NCBI GenBank assembly: GCA_918026815.1
Contig: CAKJVC010000066.1
Location: 186,001-250,000, forward strand
Length of the DNA stretch: 64,000 bases
Direction: 5' to 3'
From: Chalara sp. BL73
Taxonomy: Eukaryota; Ascomycota; Leotiomycetes; Helotiales
A program made the translations under genes and the position numbers. Below the pieces are notes generated by a model, which was not told the origin of the DNA, did not search any database, and was given only the letters and a program-made list of their open reading frames with translations. Below are positions 22,500-34,725 of the stretch, piece by piece (position 1 is the first letter of the stretch; every line of letters begins with the position of its first letter).

Positions 22500-24165
22500 T
22501 TACAGCGCAGCCTCATCTCTCAATTCCCTCGTCCTCTCCTCCCCATCCCTCAACCACTTCTCAAGCCTCTCGCTATCTCTCGCCCGGAACCCACACTTAA
22601 ATGGCTTCGGATCCGTGGTCAAGCTTGTCTTCACAGCATTACACTCCAACGCGTCCAGAATCGGCAGATCCTTCTCGTCCCTCGGCGCCTCGACATGGAA
22701 CGCCACAAAGAGCCTTATGAATGCCGTGTACAGTTCCCTATTCGCAAGATGGGAACCAGCGCACATCCGAGACCCGGCGCCGTACGCATAATGCGGGGTG
22801 CCCGAGCCCTCCGGATTCTCAAGATACCTCTCCACAACGAAGGATTCCGCATCTTTAAAGTGCACAGGGTCGAAATCTGCGGCCCAGGCATTCATGTAAA
22901 ATGTTGTGCCAGCAGGGATAGTGGCATCTTCGTACCTGATGTCCTTGATACTTGTGCGAGGTAGGCAGATGGGGATGACGGTGAAGAAGCGGAGGACTTC
23001 GCGCACGAAAGCCGTCACATACGGCACTTTTTCTTCGACGAGACAGCGTTCCCAGGCATCGCCGTTTGGGTAAACCTTCATGATCTCGGAGTAGGCGCGT
23101 TTCTGGATTTCTTGTCCATGGGCACAGGTGAGGTAGGCGATGCCCATTATGAGGTTCCCTGGGACAGTGTCGAGGCCCGCACTGACCATAGTTAGGCAAA
23201 TGCTTTTGATCTCGGCTGAAAAAAAGATATTAGTTATTATTTCCGGGGATGCAGGAATGGATGCTAACCTTCGTTCAGCTTTGCCTCAGGGTCCTTGAGG
23301 ATATTCCCTGTGATACACGGCTTGTCGGTTCCAGCCTCAATCTGCTTCTTCAGCTTGTTCAAGAGGAATGTCAGGTATTTGTCTCTCCTTTCTCTCCACT
23401 CATTTGCATCCGTACTGGATCCTGGCAATAGCCTTAATAATGGGATATAGTCCTGCCAGTTGTTGCTTGTGCTTCGGAAATTGGAAATGGCTCTTTCGGT
23501 ATCGCAAATCTCCTGCAGCAGCGCATCATCCACTTTCCCGTCTATCCTCGTTCCATAGTTCAGCGTCAAACTTGTGTTTAGCGCGAAGCGTTGAAAGTAT
23601 GCGATAGGATCGATATCTTTTTCTCCATTCTGTCCATCTTCCAAAAGCTCCTTGATAGAGACATTAGACTCTAGGTCAATGATAGGCATGTAGCTCTGAA
23701 CCGCTGGACGATTCAGAGCCGTTGCGGCTGCCTTTCGGCGTTGTTTACAGGATTCATCCCATGGCGATGTGCCAATTGTAAAGCCTTGGGAGCTCGAAAC
23801 CACGGTGTGGAAGGTGTGTAGAGTTGGCCGGGAGATTAGCGCAGATTGGTTCGTAATCCATAAGTGACGAACTGAATCGAAGCTATTTGCAAACACGATA
23901 CGCTTTTTCTTGTTAAAATTGTTTTTTGCACGGAGACTCAACGCACTCTGTTCCCGAGCCGTACTTGGAATACCGGGCCATATTTCTTTGCAAAGTCCGC
24001 AGCTACCTTAGCGTGATCACTGCCAAACTGCAGCAAGTTTCCAAAGAGAGGAACTCCCGGAATCTCCGGAAGGTTCTTGATTTTGGGGGTGTCTGTTCTG
24101 TTTAGATACTTCCAGATGACGTAGATAACGGCAATTAGGGCTATGCCGGTGGTTTGAGGAGACAT
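22500..24165 (-). CDS. CYP504-family cytochrome P450, phenylacetate/3-hydroxyphenylacetate hydroxylase
   Basis: Exons 24165-23947, 23902-23269 and 23215-22500 give 522 aa. It has an N-terminal membrane anchor (residues 5-20), the Pro-rich hinge LPEIPGVPLFGNL, the strongly family-specific block RIVFANSFDSVRHLWITNQSA, the I-helix around residue 295 (AGLDTVPGN), the ExxR motif EVLR at 357-360 and the heme Cys at about 436 in YGAGSRMCAG. This matches Aspergillus PhacA/PhacB-type enzymes that hydroxylate phenylacetate or 3-hydroxyphenylacetate toward homogentisate; I cannot separate the two activities by eye. It is divergent from fumarylacetoacetase, sharing a 612-bp promoter with a GCGGA-N5-TCCGC palindrome. 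The last exon is GC-richer than the first two. Confidence 0.9.
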
Positions 24166-24777
24166 ATTGGGATAACTGAAGATGGACCTTGAAATTTTAA
24201 ATAGAGAAGCAAGAACTGTGGAAGTGTCCTCAATATAAATCTATGTCTTCATTACTCAACAAAGAACATGACTACGCATACTGAATCTCCAGAAGTCTTT
24301 GCGTGCCCGCAAGGCCCGTTTGGATATTAGGATGTTTGCATTAGTCTGCCATTCATTGGAGCTTGGTGCGGACAACATTCCGTGGGTAAACGAGCTCATG
24401 TGGAGAAGTTGGGTCACCCCGCAGCCAAGATACTTTACATTATAAGGCTATTATGTCTGCTTTAAAACGAACTAGTATTTCAGAGGGGTCCACGCTTTTG
24501 CATGCAAGTGTAGGAAGTGGTGTAGTTGATGCGGAGCGAACCTTAAAAGGAGGAAACTTGGGCCACTGAGCCAGGAAAAGGAAGATAGGGCAATGGTGGG
24601 GGCGCGGAATTAATCCGCTTCGGGCCCTCTTGGCATGTAGACCCCTCGCTCACTACGTAACTGCTGGTATGTCCACGAAGAGAAGTTTCTGTGCTACAAA
24701 GCTCGATGTTCAAGACCATTTCGAAAAATTTCAGTGTACGCTCCATACATCTTGCTGCTACCAGAACCTTCGTTACA
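24166..24777. promoter_or_regulatory. bidirectional promoter of the P450 and fumarylacetoacetase genes
   Basis: This 612-bp region separates the divergent start codons. It contains the palindrome at 24604-24618. The two genes are likely co-regulated from here. Confidence 0.6.
24604..24618. promoter_or_regulatory. palindromic CGG-N7-CCG operator candidate 1
   Basis: The sequence is GCGGAATTAATCCGC, a 15-bp inverted repeat with two CGG half-sites, the form bound by Zn2Cys6 dimers. The same arms and spacing occur once more, upstream of homogentisate dioxygenase. Its role is inferred. Confidence 0.6.
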
Positions 24778-26124
24778 ATGGCGCCTCCAAAGTCGTGGAT
24801 CCCCATACCAGCCCACCACCATTTTTCCCTCTCCAACATTCCATTCGGGATAATATATTCAAAACATGACTCCTCGAGGCGTCCCGCTGTAGCAATTGGC
24901 GATTTTGTCCTCGACCTCAAGGCCTTTTCTCATCACAATGGATTCTCAGCTCTGCCATCCTTTGGTGACCTCTCTGTCTTTGAGCAAACTACCTTAAATG
25001 CATTCGCGGGGTTAGGTCGGCCAGTGCACCGAGAAGTACGAGCGTATCTACAAGATATATTCTCGGAATCTACACACCATCCAGAGTTATTGAGAGATAA
25101 TGAAGAGGTCAAGAAAGCTGCTTTTCTACCCAAATTCGAGACGAAGAATGTGTTACCTTTGCATATTGGAGACTATACGGACTTCTTTGCCGGTATAAAC
25201 CATGCTTTCAATGTTGGGTACGTGCTTCAATGTTCTTGAAGGCAAAGTATGTCGCTGACTTCATGTAGGACCATGTTTCGTGGCCCGGCGAATGCTCTTC
25301 AACCCAACTATACCCACCTTCCAGTAGGCTATCATGGCCGAGCATCAAGTGTTGTTGTCTCAGGGACGCCTATCCGTCGCCCAAATGGTCAAATACTTCT
25401 AGATCCGACTGCAGATCCCAAGATCCCAACATTCGGCCCTAGTCGGCGTCTGGATATTGAGCTAGAACTCGGCGCATTCCTTTGCACAGGAAATAAGTTG
25501 GGAGAGCCTATCCGTGTCGCAAATGCCGAAGAGAACATATTCGGTTATGTGCTGATGAATGATTGGTCGGCGCGAGATATACAAACATGGGAATATGTGC
25601 CATTAGGACCATTCAATGCGAAAAACTTTGGAACAAGCATAAGTCCATGGGTTGTCTTGGTAGATGCATTGGAATCATTCCGGGCGAAGAAGATAATAAA
25701 TGAAACGGAGATCCTACCATATCTTAAAGAGACACGAGAAGATACAGTTTACGATATCAAGCTCGAGGTCGATTTGACAACACCCGATGGTGCGACAACG
25801 ACGATCTCCAAAACAAGTGGTGCTAATTTATTATGGTCATTCCCTCAAATGATCGCGCATCACACAGTAGGTGGTTGCCCGATGCAGACGGGTGATCTGC
25901 TTGGATCTGGGACAATCAGCGGGAAAGGGGGAAATGATGTTGGGAGCTTGCTAGAGTTGAATCAAGCTGGAAAGAAGGATATCATGCTAGCTGGCATGGA
26001 CGTAAGGAAGTTCCTGAAGGACGGAGATACGATAACCTTGCGAGGCGTGTGTGGTGATGAGGAAGGTGGATTGGTTGGGTTCGGAGAGTGTGTGGGTACA
26101 ATTGAGAGTGCGATTGTGTTCTAA
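24778..26124 (+). CDS. fahA: fumarylacetoacetase
   Basis: Exons 24778-25217 and 25269-26124 give 431 aa, the usual fungal length. The start MAPPKSW is the conserved one. An in-frame upstream ATG at 24706 would add 24 residues of basic, Ser/Thr-rich character that look like a mitochondrial presequence. Family motifs include IGDYTDFFAGINHAFNVG, RGPANALQPNYTHLPVGYHGRAS, the metal-binding LDIELELGAF and NDWSARDIQTWEYVPLGPF, and QMIAHHTVGGCPMQTGDLLGSGTISG. The enzyme hydrolyses fumarylacetoacetate to fumarate and acetoacetate, the last step of homogentisate breakdown. The intron (51 bp) has donor GTACGT. It pairs divergently with the CYP504 gene and lies 8.6 kb from homogentisate dioxygenase. Confidence 0.95.
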
Positions 26125-28179
26125 AACCCGGCCAGTAAATATTACGATATCCCTCCAACGAGAAGTCCTACGAAGGCCCTGAAGAATTACACTTATTTGC
26201 CACGAATGATTCAAAACATCCTCTGTGTAAATAAATATTATACTTGATCGTTGATTCAGAAACGTAGTGTTTGCACTCAGCAGATAACAGTTGATTGAGC
26301 CTCTGCTTAAAGCTGTCCAAGTTGTTATCAGCCCGTGGTGTCTGAAGAATTTTGGGAACGGCCACAACCTGATCCTCAAATGCCTGGTGGGCCAATCAAT
26401 AAGCATTTCGGTTTTCAACCGTATGAATAAGCCATACAACTTTAAGCATTTCTATGTCAAACCCCACAGTCACATAGCGCTCTAGTCGTACGGTTCTACG
26501 ATAGCAGGACTAACCCGGAGTTTGGCGAATTTCTGCGTTGTATCGGACTTCACCACATTTTGGAAATTTTCCGACCTACCTACCAAGCTTTGATTCCAGA
26601 CATGGCGGCTTATGCCAAATGGCACTCTGAACAAGCCCATGGTAACCAGCCATGTTCTTAGAGCCGGGACGGAGGTTACACGCAGGTGTCTCACTACCGA
26701 AGGCTCAACTGGCGACAAGATCCAGGAGTTGCTGAATTACATGCGAGACAACTTTGTGATGCGGTTACCAGATACTTCCGCCCGTGGCCGCGCGTCTATC
26801 ATATGCGTTGGCCCTTTCTAGCTTACTCGGCTCTGGCTTAGGCGGTGCGTATAGTGGTAGATGCGATCACCTTGCCGATTGCCATGTCCAAAATCAACGG
26901 CATTGTGTAGCCGGGAACAGTTGAGAAGTGTGAGTGTCTTGAGTGCTTCGGCAACATTCTACCTGATATGATGAGCACGGGGAGGTTACCGTCATCCTCC
27001 TCAACTTGAGTGTTATCTTCGCAAGAGCTTGACTCTGTAGACCACCCGCCTTGAGTCCAAGAGAACGTCACCCGGCGTATGCATACAGACCAGAAGCAAC
27101 TTTCGAGGAAGCATTGCTCAACTCTCCCCCCTCGAAGAAGGCCCTGGCAGACGCACCGATGCTCCCGGGCTGATACTGCAAGTAGTTCGCGCCAATTACT
27201 TTCCTCAAAAGGGCTTTCAATAGCTGCTTTTCGAGACGGCATATCATTGACCGTCAAGGCGTCGCTTCCCATCCCTTTCTCTCTCCCTTTGGCGAGCATA
27301 TGCTGCCCCTGACAAGCCCCCTTCGGGTTCCTTAAATAAGGCGGTTCTGTGCACCCAAACCGCCTGCCATGGAGAGCTGCTCTTGTAAAATGAGTTCCAA
27401 GATTGTATTGAAAAAAAAAGGGGGGGGGAGGTTACTTTCACAGAAATTATCTGCTGATAGCTCTACCCAAATGACATGTAGGATGACTAGAAATCTTTTT
27501 CTACGTAAGCGTGCTCGCGCTCAGATCTTCCGTAAGTAACATTTGCCTTGGTACAGAGTTAGGGTAGCAACACTGTAAGCCATGGTAACGGAGGTAGCTC
27601 CCAGGCTTTTGCTTTACTGCTCGGGACTTACCCCTGCGGAAGGCGAAAGGCGGGGCTGCGTTCGCATGGGTCAGTGGGTCGTCCCTCTCGTGAAACTCAA
27701 TTGGGAAGCGGGGCCTGGGTATGTTCGCCAGCATTTTGATGGTGGATATCGTCCTGCGCCCGGGCCGTTGCGTTACGGTCAGCATTTTCCATCATGGGCA
27801 TGCTTATCGCCAATACGAACTATGGAGAAATGAAATGGCATGTTTGGCGGATCAGGTTGTTCTGATCAAATGGGATGAGACTGAGTGGATGCGGAATTGC
27901 CCTGATAGGATCGTGATTTTTGCTTTCTTGCTCCCTACAGAGGCGATACAGAGAAAGAAGGGGGGTTACTGGTCTGATTGATGGTGTTGCAAAGCAAAAA
28001 GAGCCATACATTTCGGACTTGAGAGTCAACTTCAAATAGGTATCTTGATCTCCTTAGCCCAGGGCTAAGTATATATACAAACTGCAAAGCGTATCGTTAC
28101 AAAACAAAAAGATTTTTGGCCTCCAAACAGGTAGTATCATTATGCCCCGTATCGTCGTTCATGCGCCGTTGAATTTTTT
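26125..28179. other. intergenic, no supported gene
   Basis: A minus-strand frame at 27299-26838 (153 codons, ATG start) and opposing plus-strand frames are long for chance, but they overlap each other in a GC-rich stretch and have no recognised motif. A 9-A/9-G homopolymer junction lies at 27411-27428. I call nothing with confidence. Confidence 0.4.
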
Positions 28180-29539
28180 TCAAATCCGATCTTCTACACT
28201 TCTCCTTGGGTCTATCTCATCTGTCTTGACAGAAATAGAAACGCTCTTCATAATTCCTTTATTGCCTTCATCTGCCGCAAAGTGCTGCAGCGGCAGAATA
28301 CTCTCCTCTGAGACATTGTCCATCCCCAGTTTGTTCCTTTCCCTGTCGTTGCTGCTTGCCATCGCGCTACTCTTTGTGTTATGCATCTCAAAGCCTTGCG
28401 TGTTCGAGTGTACCGAACGAGATTTCGCTGATGGGTCGTTGCGTCCGCTCGATTGCTGTGCGTAGCCATTCCATTTCTGCGAAGGGTAGACCTGTCCTGA
28501 GGAAGGGCCATAGGTAGAGCCGAGAATGGACTTGAAGAGTGGCTTCATGGATGGGATCGAGGCAGCTGTTATTCCAACATTTACTTCAGTGGCGGACCAA
28601 ATTGTGAGGTAGGTGGAGTCCCATAGGAAGTCGCCAATTCTTCCATAACTTGTCAAATAGTAGAGTTTGACGAGAGAGCAGCTTGCAGCACTGTGATTTT
28701 CGTTAGATTCTGTACCGAAATGATCTCAGTGATAACATACAAAGTACCGAGTGAGAGAATACCCATGAGGGACAATTTGGTTCTTCTATTGATTTGGAGT
28801 TTCCAAAGGAGCGGACAGGGTATGAATGCAAATATCAAGTCGGTAGCAATTCCACACGCTACTCTTTGTTAGAATTATGTTATGTAAAATCATTCTTCGT
28901 TTACACCAAGTAGAGATACTTACAGGAATTGAAGTAAGCCAGTGCTTGCGAGGTCTTCACCGAATAGCATTGGGCACCTGGGATTGATATGTCGAAATTT
29001 GCTGCGAAAGGTCGACATCTAGCCAGTAGAGCAGCTGAACCACCTAGCGTGTAGAGTGCTAAAAATCCCAACAAGCCTATGATCAGGTACCTGTATGGTT
29101 TGGAGCTCACTAGCCGCAACAGAAACAACCCAATGCTAATCTTGACAAATGCCAGCGCGAAGACGTAGGTAAATTGGGTAATGAAGTTGAGCTTCAGTCC
29201 CAGGATCATGTCCGCTGCTCCCTGTTCTTGAAGAATGTAGAAGGCATGGCGACCAGCACCATACTTAACTTCTGGTATAATTATTATCATGCCTACAAGG
29301 GAGAGAATCTCACAAATGTTAGAATCCATCTGAGCCACCTGCAATAAGCTTTAACGCACCAGTGAAGCTAAAATCCACCAGTCATCCCATCCTGTTGAGT
29401 GTACAATGCGAACTCGAACAAAGAACCTCAGCGCAACAGCAATCGTAGCAACGATGGTTGTCGCCGCGGTTCCTGCTAGAATGGCGACATTGTGGTTATC
29501 GTTAGGTTGATCGAAGCCAGCTGCAGGAATGCCTTCCAT
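28180..29539 (-). CDS. fungal rhodopsin-like seven-helix membrane protein
   Basis: Exons 29539-29356, 29292-28924, 28858-28741 and 28690-28180 give 393 aa. It belongs to the large fungal family of plasma-membrane proteins with a rhodopsin-like domain and no CFEM domain. Landmarks are the second-helix start WDDWWILASL, the VKYGAGRH loop, KISIGLFLLRL, the conserved YFNS-C-IATDLIFAFIPCPLLW helix and the closing DFLWDSTYLTIWSATEVNVGITAASIPSMKPLF. The cytoplasmic tail (about 120 residues) is Ser/Gly/Asn-rich. Function of the family is mostly unknown; one branch is linked to surface sensing. The first junction is the weakest: it needs donor GTTAAA, since the neighbouring GTGCGT does not keep frame. 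It lies between the two homogentisate genes but no functional link is shown. Confidence 0.85.
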
Positions 29540-31999
29540 CTCTCAGCGATTGCAAATCTTGACTTGATTCAACTATTTGCCTTGACCATGATCCACACGG
29601 AGGATCGTTTCTTATTATTTAGATCTCTGAGATGATTATATGCTTTTGGCTTAATTCCCTACCGGATCAGCATCCCATTGAGATCTAATCCTCAGAAACG
29701 TATTCGATGTCTCAAACCTTGATAAAATGTGTTAACCCATGTCCTCGTTTGGTCCAAGAGCCAACCATGTTACGTTTACTAGTCTGATGTAAGGACCTGC
29801 CTGAACTAAGAATCGAGCATGGAACTAATGTGGCAAGGGGCTTTTTGGCCATGTTCCTCCGCTTGGCTTTCTTAAAGTTTCGCTTTTCAGGAGGAGAAGT
29901 CTGCAAGGACGATCACCGTGCAAACAGCCTAGCATATCTCGTTTACGAGCCCACCACTACTGAACGAAGCGAAGTGTTTGCGACACATACAGTAAGACTC
30001 TCTCCCCTTAACATACCTTTGCTGCTGCAGCATGGAGAAATGGGATTCATTTCAGATCGCTCCATCAAGGCAAGCTTTGGAGATTGATCCTGAAAATCCT
30101 CCTCGAATCACTTTACGCATTGAGAAGCTTGTCCGGCATGTTGACTGGGCTGAGAAGGAGATACCCATAAGCTATATTCCTTGGCGATAGGATGGAACTG
30201 GGATAGGAAGCAAACCTGAGGTGTAAAGAGCAACGCGTTCAGTATGGCGGTTCGCTAAGCTTCCAATTGCTAGCAAATAGGAAGAGCTCCAAGCCATCCG
30301 CGGCTTGAACTTGATATCGCTCACCCCCCCTGATGTCCGTGCCCAGCGGAAAAGCTGTCTGGGGCAAAACGGGAAAACAGGAACGGGGAGCCAGTAGAAA
30401 ATAGCAAAACGAAGGGGTTCCCACGGTGCTGGATGTCCCCGATGTTGCGACCCGTGTGCCACCGCACAATTGAAAGAATTGGATTCAGGGTAGGCGGGGC
30501 GTCGCATGTTTAGAAAGGAAAACGCTGGGGCAAGTTCCGTGTTGGTCCGCAAATAGGTTTGTTTGTTCGTTACTTTATTTTATGCTTCTTTTAGAGTTTC
30601 GCTAGTTTCTGATCCTCATCATCATCGTTCGCCCGCTGTAAGTTAATGCAGGTTCATCCCAGCATTGCCCATTATTGACCATTATTACCCCAATTCCCAC
30701 AACTTTTCAATTAATCCGATGTTTGAAGGGGCTGACAAGTTTTTTCTTGGGCGCTAGGCTCTTACAGTATGGTGGATGTTCGGTGGCGGGAACCCCTGCA
30801 GGCCTAAGCAACAGCCGCGGAACCCCATGAATTCTTTTCCAATGTCGACATGCGGCACGCGGTGAGTCGGCGTTTTTAGAATGGCTACTAAAAGTATATC
30901 GTCGCTTATCCCCCGGCTTCCCCGGCTGACCGGTAGAGGTTTCCACGCTATGTCGCCCTGCGCTTCTTCTTTTATCTTCTCCTTTTTTGTCTAATATTTT
31001 TATTTTTATTTTCAATAATAGACTGTAGGCTTTACCCACGAACCGTCCCTCTGACTCGCGTAATTGGTAGTCGACTGTTTGGTAAAACCCATCATTCATT
31101 TGTTGTTACATTACAGAATCTTAAGCGAGGATACCGACTGCCTGGTTCACTCGTCCACTCGTCCACTGTACAATAATTATAATCCACTCCCCTACTCGGT
31201 GGAAACATGCAGTGTTGCAACCGTCTCCTTAAACATGCATACATCTCCGAATCATGTCCTGATGGGCATGACAAGCCAAAACTATTAGTTTCTGCTATGG
31301 ACCTGGCCAGTGTCCGATATTTCCAGGACTTGCGGCCATGGCGGCTCGATTTCAAGACATCGGTGACCCTCACTCATCTTGTTGCATTACTTTCAATGTT
31401 GCATTCTTCCTAGGCCCTAAACTGATGTAGAAAATATTGGCCCAAGCCCTTATTAGGGTTCAATCAAGCGAAAGCTGTGAGAAGCTTCATTGTCCATGCT
31501 TCGAACTGCAGATGGAGTCATGTATGCAATTAGCCAATTGGCGGCTGCATATGCTATTAGTGGGTTAGGCCAATCGATAAATCATTCAATCAACATTGCG
31601 CCGAAATCACATGCATTGCATCTCGCCAATTGCATGCAGCTGGAATGAGCTGAGTGTTGCGAAAAGACGAGGGAGCCTTGGAGGTTAGGACGCGTTCCAA
31701 ATACCCTTACCATTGTTGCCAATGCTTCATACCCTGTCTTTACCCTTGCCTATCTACCTTCAATTTTACAACTCAATATTGCATTGCATCCTTCTAGAAC
31801 TCCCGGACCAGCATTTAGATTAGCCCACCACGTGTTTTGAGACCCGGCAACCCATATTGGATGATCTAGAAACGCCTCTTTCCCTCTTATATGAGGGAAG
31901 TATCCTCGTCCAAAGTCAGAAGCCAGAGGATAGGACGTTGTCGGCCTGCAAGCATTCCTTCATTCCCACGTTTTTGTGTTTCTACCGTTTCCCATCAAG
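29540..31999. other. intergenic between divergent genes, 2.46 kb
   Basis: No coding region is supported. The part near 30600-31000 has CT-rich and AT-rich tracts typical of a fungal promoter and leader. Presumed regulatory DNA for the rhodopsin-like gene (minus) and tyrosinase (plus). No copy of the GCGGA-N5-TCCGC palindrome is present. Confidence 0.45.
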
Positions 32000-33482
32000 A
32001 TGAAACCGTCTACGGCTCTCTCATTTGCGCTTTCTCTCCTTCCGCTTGCGTCAGCCGTCCCCTCACCTGCAGCTGCGGACCTTGCAGAGTCAGCAAACTT
32101 GTTTGACTCTTTTGTGCAACAAGCAACGGATACCACACTTGAGTCCCTTGAAGATGAGGGAGTTTTGGTAGAGAAACGGACAACTGCAGCATGCACTGCA
32201 AAGAATATCTCCATCCGAAGAGAATTGTATGCCAATCAGCCCTCGATTGATGGGTGGCAACTAACATATTCGTTCTAGTGGCTCGTTAAGCAAGGCCGAG
32301 CGCAAAGCTTACACCGATGCAGTATTATGCCTCCAAAGCAAGCCCGCCAAGACGCCTGCATCCATCGCAGCGGGAGCAAAATCTCGGGTCAGCGCATTTC
32401 TCCTCTGGCCTTAGGATTGCCTACTGACTTGGTTAGTTTGATGACTTCATAGTCACTCATATTCAACAGACCCTCACCATACACTACACGGGTACATTTC
32501 TCGGGTGGCACAGATATTACATCTGGGCCTACGAGCAAGCATTGAAGAATGAATGTGGCTTCAAGGGATCTATCCCATATTGGTACGTACACCTTATGGA
32601 CATCTTACATAGATGTCGACCATCAATGCATTTACTCACAATGTTCAAAGGGAATGGTCTAAGTGGGCTAATGCGCCACAAAACTCGCCCATCTTCAATG
32701 GTGACGCATACTCCATGTCCGGCAATGGTGAATTCATTCCGGGACACAGTGGCCCTTTGCTCCAGCCTGCCTTCGATGGCTTGGGATCAACACCAATCCA
32801 ATTGGATGCTGGTCTTGGTGGTGGTTGTGTAACCACTGGACCCTTCAAGAACTACACTGTCAACCTTGGTCCAATCGGAGTGCAAGATGTCCCCGTTGGG
32901 CCAGATGGAGGCCTCGGATACAACCCAAGATGCATGAAGAGAGATATTGGCCCAGGAGTTGCTCTCAAGTACACCAACTGGACTGCTGTCGTTGGTAAGT
33001 GTGCACCACGGCTTCAAAAATCACCGCGCTAACCGTACAAAAGAGGTTCTTCTCACAAAGAACTTGGAAGACTTCCAATATGGGCTTCAAGGCCGTCCCG
33101 GTGCCAACACAATCGGCCCTCACGGAGGTGGACATTACACTATCGGCGGTGACCCAGGTGGAGATCTCTTTGTCTCCCCTTCTGATCCAGCTTTCTACCT
33201 TCACCACGCACAAGTCGACCGCCTCTGGACCATTTGGTAAGCCGCGCTTTTCATATCAAAATTTACGCAACACAACTAACGTTATTCTCTAGGCAAGCAC
33301 TTGACCCAGTAAAGCGTACATATGCCTTGTCAGGTACCAACACATTCTTAAACCTCCCTCCATCTGCAAACACAACTCTCGATGATACGTTCAACCTCGG
33401 ATACGCGGGAGGAGCAACCAGCGTCAGAATTGGTGATGTTTTGAGTACGGTCTCTGGTCCATTCTGCTACATGTACCTTTAA
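32000..33482 (+). CDS. short secreted tyrosinase/catechol oxidase
   Basis: Exons 32000-32226, 32279-32387, 32437-32582, 32651-32994, 33044-33236 and 33293-33482 give 402 aa. A signal peptide (residues 1-19, ending LASA) and a pro-segment ending in a Kex2-like VEKR near residue 55 precede the type-3 copper domain. CuA ligands are visible in VTHIQQ, TIHYTG and FLGWHRYYIW. CuB ligands lie in GPHGGGH and AFYLHHAQVDRLW. The protein stops about 80 residues after CuB, without the long C-terminal lid of intracellular tyrosinases, so it belongs to the short secreted class. Such enzymes oxidise phenols to quinones. Introns are 49-68 bp, and all junctions keep frame. It lies 1.2 kb upstream of homogentisate dioxygenase. 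Confidence 0.9.
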
Positions 33483-34725
33483 GAGAACACGGCCGTTAAA
33501 AGCTAGACGTATAATTTAATGAAGATAAAGCATATTATTTTCGCTTTCGTCTTTGTTATTGCGATGTAAGTCTGATCCTGGGAGGTGCTGGGATAAATTG
33601 ACCCTATGATCCTGAATTCTGATTCACCTCCCGTTCATGGTGCTGTCCGTCTCATCTTTCTGAAGCTTCAGCAAAACTAATCTAGATAGCGTAGAGGTAA
33701 TTATCTTTTCAGCCATCAATTAGCTCCTGGTACACATTCTTTAGCTTTATTAGCGGCCACCTTGTGGAAGTCTCGGTAGATAACCAGAAGTTTCGCCAGC
33801 TCAAACCATCCTGGGTTGTTCATATTTGCGCATTCCATGAAATTGGCCTAGAAAATGCTGTGCAAACAGGGAGTTAGGACTACAAACTGGCCCTATGAGC
33901 CCAAACACATGCAATTATCCAACTTCTGCTTGTCGAAATGCTTCTCAGGCTTATGAGGAGTGTCTCAAACTCCTCTCCTTCAACAATTCAAAAGAGGTCC
34001 GATTAAGGTTGCGACCCGCTGAGCCCGCTTTTTGATGGGCGTGACATGGGCGGACTAAGTGGAAAGTTCCGCGGGGCACAGACGATGAAGATGCAAGTGA
34101 TACTAGACATGATAAGGTTCTGGGTCGAGGACGGACTTCATGTATCTTATTTTCCGGAAAGAGGAGATACAGAGCCGCAACAAGACATATCTATGTGTTT
34201 GATCTGAAGACGCAAGAGCTATTACTATTCAAGTGAATTCGATGAGGGGCCGACAGATAAAGGGATCACTGGCTCGAGGTGGAGCTATTTAAATAGTACT
34301 CATACTGCTTCTCAATTATTATCCCAGGTATCTCAATTAAGTCAGCTTAAATGGTGCGCAATACGGTGGACTTCGAGATCAAGCCTAAGTACGTACTTGG
34401 AGTTGTAGAGTCGTAACCAGAGTCAGGGGAAAGAGAGCTTGAAGCGAGCCAAGACTTGAAGACAAACTAGGCCAGATGCATATTAGCGTTTACTTCTCGC
34501 AGAATGCGGGGAGCGGAAGAATTCCGCATTTGACAGTACCTTTCTTTCGCCAGGATGTCTTTCGTTATGCCGACGGAATGCTACGGGCAGCAGCTCGATC
34601 GATATAATCGTCATCTCAAGATGATGCTTGCTCAAATTTAAGGTCTGTATCAAGGTCTGTACTGCCTCTCATAACTTCGGAATTCATTCATCGTTCCTTC
34701 CCTTTACGAATCGTTGTCAACAATC
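33483..34725. promoter_or_regulatory. intergenic and promoter region of homogentisate dioxygenase
   Basis: No coding region is supported over 1.24 kb. It holds the tyrosinase 3' end and the homogentisate dioxygenase promoter with the palindrome at 34513-34527, about 200 bp before the start codon. Confidence 0.55.
34513..34527. promoter_or_regulatory. palindromic CGG-N7-CCG operator candidate 2
   Basis: The sequence is GCGGAAGAATTCCGC, with the same five-base arms and five-base centre length as the site at 24604-24618. It lies 199 bp upstream of the homogentisate dioxygenase ATG. A zinc-cluster regulator site is inferred. Confidence 0.6.

Noticed and set aside
26838..27299. Minus-strand frame of 153 codons
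   Set aside because: It has an ATG, but overlapping opposite frames, no motif and no splice support; kept only as a note.
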